NCBI RefSeq assembly: GCF_032586235.1
Contig: NZ_JAWHTD010000017.1
Coordinates: 1-64,000 of the forward strand
Direction of reading: 5' to 3'
DNA length: 64,000 nucleotides
DNA from: Aestuariicoccus sp032586235
GTDB taxonomy: Bacteria; Pseudomonadota; Alphaproteobacteria; Rhodobacterales; Rhodobacteraceae
Shown here piece after piece: positions 44,185 to 53,500 of this stretch. The position numbers and the translations under genes are program-made. How positions within the stretch are numbered: the first letter of the stretch is position 1; each line of letters starts with the position of its first letter. The notes beneath the pieces were generated by a model. That model worked only from the letters and a program-made list of their open reading frames with translations. It ran no database searches and was not told where the DNA came from.

Positions 44185-45020
44185 TGCGGGGCTGTGGCCC
44201 GTGGGGCCACGCGGTTGTCGAAGCCGAAGCGGCGCATCAGCGCGGCGTTCTTTGGCTCGAAGATCTCCTCCAGCCAGGCCACGCGCTCGGCGCTCTTGCC
44301 CGGATCGGGATCGGCGGTGTGGTGGAAGGCCTCTTGGAACATGGCGCGGATCTGGTTGTCGGGAATGGTGGGGTCGCGCATCGCTGCGGCGATGGCGTCG
44401 CAATCGGCCATCCTGAGCGACGGGTTGGTTTGGCTGCGCGGCACCTCCCAGTCGATCGGCCCGCCGGTCCCCAGAAGCCGTTCCAACACCAGCCGGATAT
44501 TGCGGTGGCTGTCCAGGATCAACCCCGGATCGGGAAAGCGCTTGTCCCAGTTGCTCAGGAACGTCGCCGGCTTCAGCGTTTCCACCCGGCGTTCGGCGAA
44601 TTCGGTAAAGCTGCGCCCGTCATAGGGATTGCGGGTTTCCAGATAGCGGTAGAAATACTGCTTCATGAACTGCGAGTAATCGCCGAATATGAATTCCGAG
44701 AACGGTCGTAGGAAGGCGATGAGCTGCACCTGGGTGTCGTCCTCGCGCACCAGCCGGGCCAGCGCGTCCCCGCGGCGCGGCCCGCCGTAAAGGTCTTCGT
44801 GGCTCAGGATCACCGTATGGATGCCGTCACCGAACCACGTCTCGAGCCGGGGGCGGGTCAGATCGGCGAGATCGGCGGCGTTGCCGGGGTGGCCGCCGCC
44901 GTCATGCGGATAATGGATCCCCGCCGCCCGCAATGCGCCGGCGCTTTGCAGAAGCGCCTGCTGCAGATAGGTTGAGCCGCATTTTGGCGAGCCGATATGC
45001 AGTATGATCCGCCGCGTCAT
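44181..45020 (-). CDS. Sulfotransferase-like protein (tandem copy 1)
   Basis: The 279-residue product begins MTRRIILHIGSPKCGSTYLQ, a sulfotransferase-type nucleotide loop, and has ILSHEDLYGG and AFLRPFSEFIFGDYSQFMKQ (3'-phosphate motif). It is about half identical to the following gene by eye, so the pair arose by tandem duplication. It starts three bases after the glycosyltransferase stop and overlaps its paralogue by ATGA. Two enzymes of one family suggest sulfation at two positions or on two sugars of the same polymer. That is inference. Confidence 0.77.
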   Translation of the reverse strand: MTRRIILHIGSPKCGSTYLQQALLQSAGALRAAGIHYPHDGGGHPGNAADLADLTRPRLETWFGDGIHTVILSHEDLYGGPRRGDALARLVREDDTQVQLIAFLRPFSEFIFGDYSQFMKQYFYRYLETRNPYDGRSFTEFAERRVETLKPATFLSNWDKRFPDPGLILDSHRNIRLVLERLLGTGGPIDWEVPRSQTNPSLRMADCDAIAAAMRDPTIPDNQIRAMFQEAFHHTADPDPGKSAERVAWLEEIFEPKNAALMRRFGFDNRVAPRATAPQ

Positions 45021-45023
45021 GGG

Positions 45024-47369
45024 TTACGTTTGCACCTTTTTCAGCGCCGGGGTCAGCCGGCACGCCAGATCGTCGATCAGCGTCTCGATCGGCTGGCCGA
45101 GCTCGGTCAGGTCGATCCGGCGGGCGGCGTCGCTCACCGGCTCCGCCGTGCGCCAGGCCCGCGACAGCGCCTCGGCCAGCTCGGGCGCTGTGGGCGCCAC
45201 GCTGTCGATAGCGGGGCTGAGCGCGCCCAGGTCCTTGGGCCCGAAGGTGTTGGTGACCACCCGCACGCCCGAGGCGGCCATCTCCAGCGGCGGATGGCTG
45301 GGATGGGGCGAGAACATCAGCGACAGCCCCAGGTCGGTCCCGGCCAGGTATCCGGGATATTCCTCCCACGGCAGCTTGCCCAGCGATTGCAGCACCAGCC
45401 CCCCGGGCAGGGCGACCGGCGCATGGGCGAGCCCGATGGAAACCAGCTCGATGTCGCCCGGCCCCAGCTTTTCGGTCTCGGCAAAGCGGGCCAGCGCCTC
45501 GATGGCGGTGGCGTACATGTTGCGCGGCACCTCGGGGCGGCCGTAAAGCGCCAGCCGCCGGGGGCTGGCGGCGCTGCGGGTCTGACCCGCATAGCGGCCG
45601 ATGTCGATGGCCGGGTGAAAGGCGGGCGCGTCGCGGCCGGCAAAGCCAAAGCCCTGCTGGGCGAAATAATCGCGCAGCAGCGTGGTGTTGAACAAGGGAT
45701 CGAACTCGAAGCCGTAGCTGGCCATGGCATCGGCGAATTCCGGCCCCCAGGCGTAGAAATTGGGCTCGAAATCCTGGATCAGGTAGAGGAACCGCTGCTG
45801 ATCGAATCCGTGATCGCGGATCAGCCCGTCGGCCAGATGCGCAGTCCACCAGGCGGTGGCCAGGAACCGGTCGCCCGGGTGGGCGGGGATCTCGGTCTCG
45901 GACACACCGCAATGCAGCGACACGCGCGGCGCGGCCTGGGCCGCGCCCGGGCCCAGCCGGCGCAGCAGAAAGCTGCGCGAGGCCCCGGGCGAAGAGACCG
46001 GCAGATCGGTGGCCACAAAGCGCACGTCGAGCCCGCGTGCCGCCAGCCCCAGCCCGATGTCGAGCGCGGTGACGATGCCGGCGAAGATCTCGGAGGGGTT
46101 CAGCGTCGGCACCAGAACGGTCAGTGCCGGGGCCGGGGCGCTGAAGGCCGGGGTCCAGCGCGGGGTCTTGCGCCGGTCGGCCAGATCCTCCCAGGGCTTC
46201 GGCTTGCGGCGCGGGCCATTGTCCTCGTGGCTCTGGGGCAGGCGCGGCGCCACCCCGGGCGAGAGCGAATAGAGCCTTGTGTCGAAGGCCTCGATGGCGC
46301 TGGCCATGCCCTCGCTCAGCGCGTTGCGCAGGGTCCAGACGGTGCGGCCCAGGCTGACCACGCCGAAACCCGCGGCGATCCGCGCCAGCCCGGCATGGCC
46401 GGTCAGCAGCAGCCGGGCCGCATCGGCCAGATGCGTGCCCATGCCCCGGGTGCGGCGCAGATAGGGGCGCAGCGGCGCGGTGCGGGCCACGCCATGGGCC
46501 AGCCGCCCGTCGGCCACCGCATCGGCCATCCGGTTCTGCAGCGACTGCGCCAGGTAGCGCGCCAGCCCGTAAGCTGCCGATTCCCGCCGCAGCCACATCG
46601 CATCGGGCAGACGGCGGCCGCCGCCGCTGCGCAGCCAGCCGCCCTGGCGGTCGACCGCGCCGATGGTGTTGGCCCCGTGCTGGCGGTAATCCACCAGCGG
46701 CGCGTCGATCAGGCGCACGCCGCCGGTCGCCGCCGCGATCAGCCCCAGCCAGAGGTCGTGATAGAAATGCACCCCCGATTGCTGCGGAAAGGGCAGCGCC
46801 AGCTGCGCCACGCGCAGCCGCATCAGCAAGGTCATGCCGGTGATGTTGTTGCGGTAGAGCAGCCCGCGCAGCCCCGGCCTGCGCTGCCGCCGCTCGAACC
46901 TGAACATCGAGCGCTGCAGCTCGGTCGTGCCGTCCGGCCCCACCAGCCGCGCATCCGAATGCACCAGCTGGGCCAGACCCTCCGCCAGTGCCGCCACGCC
47001 GCGCGCCAGCCGGTCGGGATGCCAGATGTCGTCCTGGTCGCAAAGCGCGATCAGCGGCTCAGGCCCGCCGTCTGCCGCCAGCGCCTCGGCGCGTGTCACC
47101 GCCTCGGCGATGCCCGCCTCGAAGGCGCGCACCGCGTCGAGCTCCATCCCGGTTTCCACCAGCGCCAGATCGAGGCCGATGTCGGCGGCGGTTTCGGTGA
47201 CCAGATCGCCCGACACCGTGTCGGCGATCACCGCCAGCACCCGGCGCGGCGCATGGCTCTGCGCCGCCAGAGAGACCATCTGCGCGCGCAGATGGTCGGG
47301 GTCCGGGCGGTAGACCGCCATGACCACAAAGACCGGTGCCCCGGTCCCGGACGCGGAGGTCTGCGGCAT
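45024..47369 (-). CDS. Two-domain glycosyltransferase (GT2 plus WsaF-like GT4)
   Basis: The 781-residue protein has two catalytic parts. The N-terminal GT2 domain (about residues 10-240) shows FVVMAVYRPDPDHLRAQM, the acidic LCDQDDIWHPDRL and FYHDLWLGL. The C-terminal half (about 400-760) resembles the WsaF-type rhamnosyltransferases: FLYLIQDFEPNFYAWG, RLALYGRPEVPRNMY and MFSPHPSHPPLEMAASG. It could add two residues in succession to a growing chain, and rhamnose is possible as donor because of WsaF. No dTDP-rhamnose genes are in the window. Its ATG overlaps the ugd stop and a sulfotransferase follows after three bases. Confidence 0.82.
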   Translation of the reverse strand: MPQTSASGTGAPVFVVMAVYRPDPDHLRAQMVSLAAQSHAPRRVLAVIADTVSGDLVTETAADIGLDLALVETGMELDAVRAFEAGIAEAVTRAEALAADGGPEPLIALCDQDDIWHPDRLARGVAALAEGLAQLVHSDARLVGPDGTTELQRSMFRFERRQRRPGLRGLLYRNNITGMTLLMRLRVAQLALPFPQQSGVHFYHDLWLGLIAAATGGVRLIDAPLVDYRQHGANTIGAVDRQGGWLRSGGGRRLPDAMWLRRESAAYGLARYLAQSLQNRMADAVADGRLAHGVARTAPLRPYLRRTRGMGTHLADAARLLLTGHAGLARIAAGFGVVSLGRTVWTLRNALSEGMASAIEAFDTRLYSLSPGVAPRLPQSHEDNGPRRKPKPWEDLADRRKTPRWTPAFSAPAPALTVLVPTLNPSEIFAGIVTALDIGLGLAARGLDVRFVATDLPVSSPGASRSFLLRRLGPGAAQAAPRVSLHCGVSETEIPAHPGDRFLATAWWTAHLADGLIRDHGFDQQRFLYLIQDFEPNFYAWGPEFADAMASYGFEFDPLFNTTLLRDYFAQQGFGFAGRDAPAFHPAIDIGRYAGQTRSAASPRRLALYGRPEVPRNMYATAIEALARFAETEKLGPGDIELVSIGLAHAPVALPGGLVLQSLGKLPWEEYPGYLAGTDLGLSLMFSPHPSHPPLEMAASGVRVVTNTFGPKDLGALSPAIDSVAPTAPELAEALSRAWRTAEPVSDAARRIDLTELGQPIETLIDDLACRLTPALKKVQT

Positions 47370-48697
47370 CAGATGCCTTGAACCGGGTGGCCCTGGCGCC
47401 CGATGCTGTCATAGGCGACAAAGCCGGCGGCCGCGGCCACCTCGGCCGAATAGATGTTGCGCAGATCCGCCATGTGCGGCGTGTTCATCGCGGTGGCCAC
47501 GCGCTCCAGGTCGAGAGCGCGGAACTCGTTCCACTCGGTCAGGATGACCAAGAGGTCGGCGCCGGTCGCGGCGGCATAGGCATCGTGCTCCCAGGTGACG
47601 CCGGGCAGAAGCGCCTCGCCCTCATGGCGGCCCTGCGGATCGGTCACCGCGATCTGCGCGCCGCTGCCCACCAGCGCGGGTACGATGGTCAGGCTGGGCG
47701 CGTCGCGCATGTCGTCGGTGTTGGGCTTGAAGGTCACCCCCAGCACGCCGATGCGCTTGCCGTTGAAGCTGCCGCCGCAGAGGTCGCGCAGCTTGTCGAT
47801 CATCCGGCGCTTGACCTCCTCGTTGACCTTGATCACCGCCTCGGTGATCTGCATCGGGCAGGCGTGTTCCTGGCCGATCCGGGCCAGGGCCTTGGTATCC
47901 TTGGGAAAACACGATCCGCCGTAGCCGGGGCCGGCATGCAGGAACTTGTTGCCGATGCGGTTGTCCATGCCCATGCCCTTGGACACCTGCTTGACGTCGG
48001 CGCCGACCTTTTCGCACAGGGCGGCGATTTCGTTGATGAAGGTGATCTTGGTGGCCAGAAAGGCGTTGGCGGCGTATTTGATCATCTCGGCGCTTTCCAG
48101 ATCGGTGGTGACGATCGGAAAATCGCGCAGATAGAGCGGGCGGTAGATCTCGGACATGACCGCGGCGGCCCGGTCGGACTGCACGCCCACGACCACGCGG
48201 TCGGGCTTCATGAAATCGTCGATCGCCGCGCCTTCGCGCAGGAATTCTGGGTTGGAGGCGACGTCGAAATCGAGCTGCGGATTGGCCGCGGCGATGACGT
48301 CGCGCACCTTGCGGTTGGTGCCCACCGGCACGGTGGATTTGGTCACCACGACGACGTAGTCCCTGGCCGCCCGGGCGATCTCTTCGGCGGCGGCCATCAC
48401 ATAGGTCAGATCGGCATGGCCGTCGCCGCGCCGGGTCGGCGTGCCCACGGCGATGAAGACCGCATCGGCGCCGTCGACGGCGTGGGCCAGGTCCATGGTG
48501 AAGGTCAGCCGCCCGGCCTCGACATTGCGCGCCATGAGCGTGTCGAGCCCCGGCTCGTAGATCGGCACCTCGCCACGCTCCAGCATCTCGATCTTGCGCG
48601 GATCCTTGTCGACGCAAACCACGTCATGGCCGAAGTCGGAGAAACAGACGCCCGAGACGAGGCCCACATAACCCGTACCGATCATTGCGATTTTCAT
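47369..48697 (-). CDS. ugd: UDP-glucose 6-dehydrogenase
   Basis: This 442-residue enzyme oxidises UDP-glucose to UDP-glucuronate with two NAD+. The N-terminal Rossmann motif is MIGTGYVGLVSG. Conserved stretches are VGTPT, KSTVPVGT, NPEFLREG, the substrate-binding EMIKYAANAFLATKITFINE and the catalytic Cys263 in GGSCFPKD. Length is standard. UDP-glucuronate would make the exported polysaccharide acidic. The gene lies between a phosphohexomutase, which supplies glucose 1-phosphate, and a glycosyltransferase that overlaps its stop. Two tandem hairpins lie upstream. Confidence 0.95.
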   Translation of the reverse strand: MKIAMIGTGYVGLVSGVCFSDFGHDVVCVDKDPRKIEMLERGEVPIYEPGLDTLMARNVEAGRLTFTMDLAHAVDGADAVFIAVGTPTRRGDGHADLTYVMAAAEEIARAARDYVVVVTKSTVPVGTNRKVRDVIAAANPQLDFDVASNPEFLREGAAIDDFMKPDRVVVGVQSDRAAAVMSEIYRPLYLRDFPIVTTDLESAEMIKYAANAFLATKITFINEIAALCEKVGADVKQVSKGMGMDNRIGNKFLHAGPGYGGSCFPKDTKALARIGQEHACPMQITEAVIKVNEEVKRRMIDKLRDLCGGSFNGKRIGVLGVTFKPNTDDMRDAPSLTIVPALVGSGAQIAVTDPQGRHEGEALLPGVTWEHDAYAAATGADLLVILTEWNEFRALDLERVATAMNTPHMADLRNIYSAEVAAAAGFVAYDSIGRQGHPVQGI

Positions 48698-48779
48698 GGA
48701 AACCGGATCCTTTGCGGCTGAATGCGCGATGGGGCCTTAAAACCCTGTCGGCCCGTGGTGTCAACGTATGCCGCGGGGG

Positions 48780-48826
48780 CCGGAATTTTTGAAAAATTCC
48801 GGATCGTTTTCTTGCAAAGAAAACGA
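48780..48826. repeat. Two tandem perfect hairpins between pgm and ugd
   Basis: CCGGAATTTTT (48780-48790) and AAAAATTCCGG (48792-48802) are perfect 11-base arms with a one-base loop. Right next to them TCGTTTTCTT (48804-48813) and AAGAAAACGA (48817-48826) pair with a 3-base loop. They lie just downstream of the phosphohexomutase stop and upstream of ugd. They could act as terminator, processing site or mRNA stabiliser between the two genes. Confidence 0.6.
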
Positions 48827-48839
48827 CGCCCGCGCCGGG

Positions 48840-50324
48840 TCAGAAGGTCTGGTCGTAATCGCCCACGCCCGGCTCCTGGCGGATCACCGCGTCGAGATCG
48901 TCGAAGATCGCGCGCAGCTCGGCCTCCGACTCGGTGCTTTCGCAGACCACCACCAGGTTGGGCGTGTTGGAGCTGGCCCGCACCAGCCCCCAGCTGCCGT
49001 TGTCCAGCACCACCCGCGCGCCGTTCACCGTCACGGTCTGGGCGATCTTGCGGCCCGCCAGTTCGCTGTGCTCTTCCAGCCGGGCCACGATGCGCGCCAG
49101 GATGTCGTATTTTTCGGTATCGGCGGCATGGGGCGACATGGTCGGGGTCGAGAAGGTCCTGGGCAGCGCCCGGCGCAGATCCGACATCGACATCTCCGGG
49201 TTGCGGTCCATCAGCTTGCACAGCTCCACCGCCACGCGCATCCCGCAATCGTAGCCTCGCCCCACCGGCGGGGCGAGGAAGTAATGCCCGGATTTCTCGA
49301 ACCCCGCCAGCGCGCCCAGGTCGCGCACCCGGCGCTTCATGTGGCTGTGGCCGGTCTTCCAGTAATCCGCCGTGACGCCGTTTTCGCGCAGCACCGGATC
49401 GGCGGCAAAAAGCCCGGTGGACTTCACATCCGCCACGAAGGTCGATCCGGGATAGAGCTTTGAAAGGTCGCGCGCCATGATCACGCCCACCTTGTCGGCG
49501 AAAATCTCCTCTCCTTCGTCATCCACCACGCCGCAGCGGTCGCCGTCGCCGTCGAATCCGAGCGCCAGATCCGCCCCCGTCTCCTGCACCGCCGCGGCCA
49601 TGTCGTGCAGCATCTCCATCGCCTCGGGGTTGGGGTTGTAATGCGGGAAGGTGTAATCCAGCCTGCAATGCCGCTCGATCACCTCGACCCCGATGCGGCG
49701 CAGAAGCTCGGGCGCGAAGGCCGAGGCGGTGCCGTTGCCGCAGGCCACCACCACCTTGAGCGGCCGGCTCATGCGGAAATCGCCGGCCAGATCGTCGAGA
49801 TAGGCTTCGCGCACGCCCTCGACCGTCTCGTAGCTGCCGCCCGGCCGGGGCTGCCCGCGCCCCTCCAGCACGATACTCTTCAGTTCGGCCATGTCCTCGG
49901 GGCCGTGGGTGAGCGGGCGCTCAAAGCCCATCTTGACCCCAGTCCAGCCGTTGGGATTGTGCGACGCCGTCACCATCGCCACGGCAGGGGCATCGAGGTG
50001 GAACTGGCTGAAATAGGCCATGGGGCTGAGGGCCGGGCCGATGTCGCGCACCCGGATCCCTGCCTGCATGAGGCCCAGCGTCAGCGCCTGTTTGATCGCC
50101 AGCGAATAGTCGCGGTAGTCGTTGCCCACGGCGATGACCGGTTCCAGCCCGCGGGCCTGGATCTGTGTACCGAGCCCCAGCCCGAGCGCGGTCATGCCCG
50201 GCAGGTTGATCTCTTCGGGATATTTCCAGCGCGCGTCGTATTCGCGGAACCCCGTGGGCGCGATCATCGCGTCGCGCAGGAATTCCCAGCTGTTGGGGGT
50301 GACGTCGGGCAGGGGTCGGGTCAT
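48840..50324 (-). CDS. Phosphomannomutase/phosphoglucomutase
   Basis: The 494-residue protein belongs to the alpha-D-phosphohexomutase family and interconverts hexose 1- and 6-phosphates. The phosphoserine loop is TASHNPNGWTG, and the metal-binding loop is GFDGDGDRCGVVDDEG. The sugar-binding GHSHMKRRV and FEKSGHYF lie further on. An alternative assignment is a ManB/AlgC-type enzyme supplying GDP-mannose precursors. Context with ugd favours glucose 1-phosphate supply. It is probably the first gene of the polysaccharide unit running to 43366. The start is the ATG at 50324. Confidence 0.88.
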   Translation of the reverse strand: MTRPLPDVTPNSWEFLRDAMIAPTGFREYDARWKYPEEINLPGMTALGLGLGTQIQARGLEPVIAVGNDYRDYSLAIKQALTLGLMQAGIRVRDIGPALSPMAYFSQFHLDAPAVAMVTASHNPNGWTGVKMGFERPLTHGPEDMAELKSIVLEGRGQPRPGGSYETVEGVREAYLDDLAGDFRMSRPLKVVVACGNGTASAFAPELLRRIGVEVIERHCRLDYTFPHYNPNPEAMEMLHDMAAAVQETGADLALGFDGDGDRCGVVDDEGEEIFADKVGVIMARDLSKLYPGSTFVADVKSTGLFAADPVLRENGVTADYWKTGHSHMKRRVRDLGALAGFEKSGHYFLAPPVGRGYDCGMRVAVELCKLMDRNPEMSMSDLRRALPRTFSTPTMSPHAADTEKYDILARIVARLEEHSELAGRKIAQTVTVNGARVVLDNGSWGLVRASSNTPNLVVVCESTESEAELRAIFDDLDAVIRQEPGVGDYDQTF

Positions 50325-50494
50325 GGCAAAGGGGCTCGGTCTTTATGGCTTTGGTCCGCAGGATTAGGAGGTTTGGCGCGCGGGGGCAACGGGGCCCGGG
50401 ATCCTGTCGCGGCAAATCGCGCGATACGCGGGGGGGGGCGGGCCGTGAATAGGGGGCGCTGCCCCCTCTTGGCCATTCAGCCAATTCACCCCCG

Positions 50495-50553
50495 GAGTAT
50501 TTTTGCCAAGAAGAAGCAGGACGGGATGGGGCTTCTTCTTGGCGGAAATACTC
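50495..50553. repeat. Inverted pair of dispersed intergenic repeat
   Basis: Copies of the element also seen at 10356-10377 lie head to head: the inverted one at 50495-50516 and the direct one (CTTCTTCTTGGC, two bases, AAATACTC) at 50532-50553. They can form a stem of about 22 bases. The site lies between the permease fusion stop (50588) and the phosphohexomutase start and could act as a terminator. Confidence 0.55.
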
Positions 50554-50587
50554 GAAAAGTAGCGGTGCCTGCGGGGACTGCGGCGGG

Positions 50588-53500
50588 TCAGGGGGCTGCG
50601 CGGGTCACCCGGTAGGAGGCACCCGCTTCGAGCGGGCCGGCGATCGCGGTTTCAGCCCCGTCGGCCCAGCGGATCGTCACCGATTGCGCCCCGCGCGCCG
50701 TGCCCATGCCGAAATGCGCCACAGGCGCGTCGAAGGACATGAAGCCGCCGCCCAGCTGGATCTCGCGCGAGCGGGTCACGCCCAGATCGTCGGTGACCGT
50801 CACCACTGCGCCGATGCCGTCGCGGTTGCCGGCCATGTCCTCGAGCGCGATGGCAAGCGCGTTGCCGCTCACCCCGTCGTTGCGAAAGAGCGCCAGCGGC
50901 CCGTTCACCGGATGGGTCAGCATGTCGAGATCGCCGTCGCCGTCCATGTCGAAGGCGGTGGCGGCGGCCGTCATCAGGTAATCCTCGAGCCCCGCTTCGC
51001 CGCTGGCCTCGGTAAAGGTGCCGTCGCCCCGGGCGCGGAAGTACATGTTCGACGGCGAGACCTCGTTCGGCACCCAGGTGCCGTTGACAATATAGACGTC
51101 CTGCCAGCCGTCCTGGTCGAAATCGGCCACCTTGGTGTCCCAGGACCAGCCGCCCACCTCGAGCCCGCGGTCGGTGGCGGTGTCGGCATAGACCTCGCCC
51201 TCGCGCTCCAGCAGGACGTTGGCGCGCAGCACCTGGCGCAGGCCGGCATCGGCCTCGGCGGGGGTGGGGGAGCGGGTGGGCAGGAAATGCAGATCGCAGA
51301 AGCTGTGCGCGCGGTCCTGGCCCGTGGGGATCAGCGCGCAGATGCCCGGATCGTGGCGCTGGATCGCCAGGTCCTTGACCAGCATGCCCTTGCATTCGGC
51401 CTGCAGGCTGCCGGTCAGCTTCTGGCATTCGCTCGCATAGGTCGGGTCGAAATTGTTGCCCGAGCGGTACCAGGTCTTGATGCCCATGTTGGTGGCGCAG
51501 GTGGTGCGGGCGCGGGCATCCTCGATGCTGTCGCAATAGCGCTCGAGCGGCTGCATCTTGAGTTTGCTCGACACCCCCGAAGAGCGCCCGGCGATCTGCG
51601 CCAGGTAAATCTCGGGGCTGCCGTCGTTCATCAGATCGGCCACCTTGATGGCCATGGTGGTGGTGGTGACATGCGGCACCACGCCGTCGCCATGGGTGAT
51701 GGCGGTGAAGCCGCCCGCGCCGTCGCCCCTGTAGATGTAATCGGGGATCTCGAAATCGTTGCCCACCAGCAGATCCGCCGCCCCGTCGCGGTCGATGTCG
51801 GCAAAGAGGATCGACAGGGTCTCGCCCGGGATGCCTGGCAGGTCGGTGAAATCCGAGCCGTCCAGCACGCCGCTTTGGTTCCAGAGGATGCGGTTGCGGC
51901 TTTCCTCGCCCGGCACGCGGCGGTACCAGCCCGCCGTCCAGTTGCCCAGGGCGACGTCCAGATCGCCGTCGCGGTCGGGATCGCCGAGGCTCAGCGCCAT
52001 GGCCAGCACCGCGCCGTCGCGGTTGGCGACGGGCTGCGGCGCGCCGGTGAAGGCGCCGCCCTGGTTGCGCCAGAGCCAGATCCCCTGCCGGTAGGTGGCG
52101 ATCAGAAGATCGCGCCAGCCGTCGTTGTCGATATCCGCCAGCGCCGCGTTGAAGACGGGCATATCGGCCAGCGCGCCCAGATCCGCCTCGATCCGGGCGA
52201 ACCCGCCGCTGCCGTCATTGGCGTAAAGGTAAAGCCCCGCCTCGGTCGAGGCGATGGCCAGATCCATGTCGCCGTCGTTGTCGATATCGCTCGACGCCAG
52301 GCTGCGCCCCTCCCAGAAGGGCGGCCACATGTCGTCCATGGAAAACTCCACCGGCTTGTCGATACCGGCCTGCCAGGCCTCCATCCGGGTGAACCCGCCC
52401 GCGCCGGTGCGCGGCCTGAACGGCGTGGCGGCGATCGAGATGCGCGCGGCGTCGTCGCTGGTCACCTGCCAGCCCGGCGCGCCCGCGGCCTCGGCCGCCC
52501 AGGGCAGGCGCGGGGCCGGGGCCTCGCCCAGCAGCAGCTTCAGCGCGCGGTCGGATTGGTAATCGTGCCAGGCCTGCGCGCCCCAGCCGCCGCCCACGCC
52601 GGCCACGAACACCGCCCCCGCCAACAGCCAGGCCGCGCGCCGGCCCACGGACTGGGCCACGATGAAGAAGGAATAGACCGAGAAGCTGCCCAGCGTGAAC
52701 AAGAGCGCCATGACATAGCCCTGCGTCATCCCCGCCGCCAGGAGCGCGCCCGCCATCACCACATCGAACCCGATGGGCACCGGCAGGAACAGCCCCACCA
52801 GCGCCACCGCCAGCAGCAGCCAGAGCGCGAATTCCATGCCCAGCACCGCGTCGGCGGGCAGCAGCACCGCCGCCACCGTGCCCAGGAACCCCGCCAGGAT
52901 CATCAGCGGCACGGTCATCTTGAAGATGTACCACAGGTTCGCGGCATAGGCCCTTGCGACCTCCCAGACCGCCACATGCAGCCCTTCCGCGGCGGGTTGG
53001 CCCGCGGCCAGTTCGGCCCCGCTCCAGGGTGTCTGGATGCGCTTTTCCGGCTCGATCTCGGTGCGCGGCAGCACCCGCGCGATCAGCGGCACCGCCAGCA
53101 GGATGATCACCAGGCTGAGCGCGATCTTCAGCACCGCCATGTAGACCGGCAAAAGCGAGAAGAGCATCGTCAGCACCACCACGTTCAGCGTGGGCGAGGC
53201 GATCATCGCCGACAGCGTGGTTTCGGCGCGCAGGCCCGAGGTGTACATCCCGCGCGCGATGGGGGCGGCGCAATTGACGCAGACCCCCAGCGGCGTGCCG
53301 ATGACAAGCCCCAGGAAAGAATTGGAAAAACTGCCCTCAAAGCTCTTGCGGCGCAGGTAGCCGGCGGCGGTCAGGAAGGCGGCGGCAAAGAGCACGCCGA
53401 AGGTCATGCCTTTCTTGTTGGTGTTGATCCAGTTCAGCGTCGACCAGAAGATGCGTTCCACCAGCCCCATGTCGGGGTCGATCGGGAACCTGGCCTCGAA

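Noticed and set aside
44902..47043. A 713-codon frame overlapping the two-domain glycosyltransferase on the same strand
   Set aside because: Its Gly/Ala/Arg-rich product has no motifs, whereas the frame starting at 47369 has the full set of glycosyltransferase motifs.
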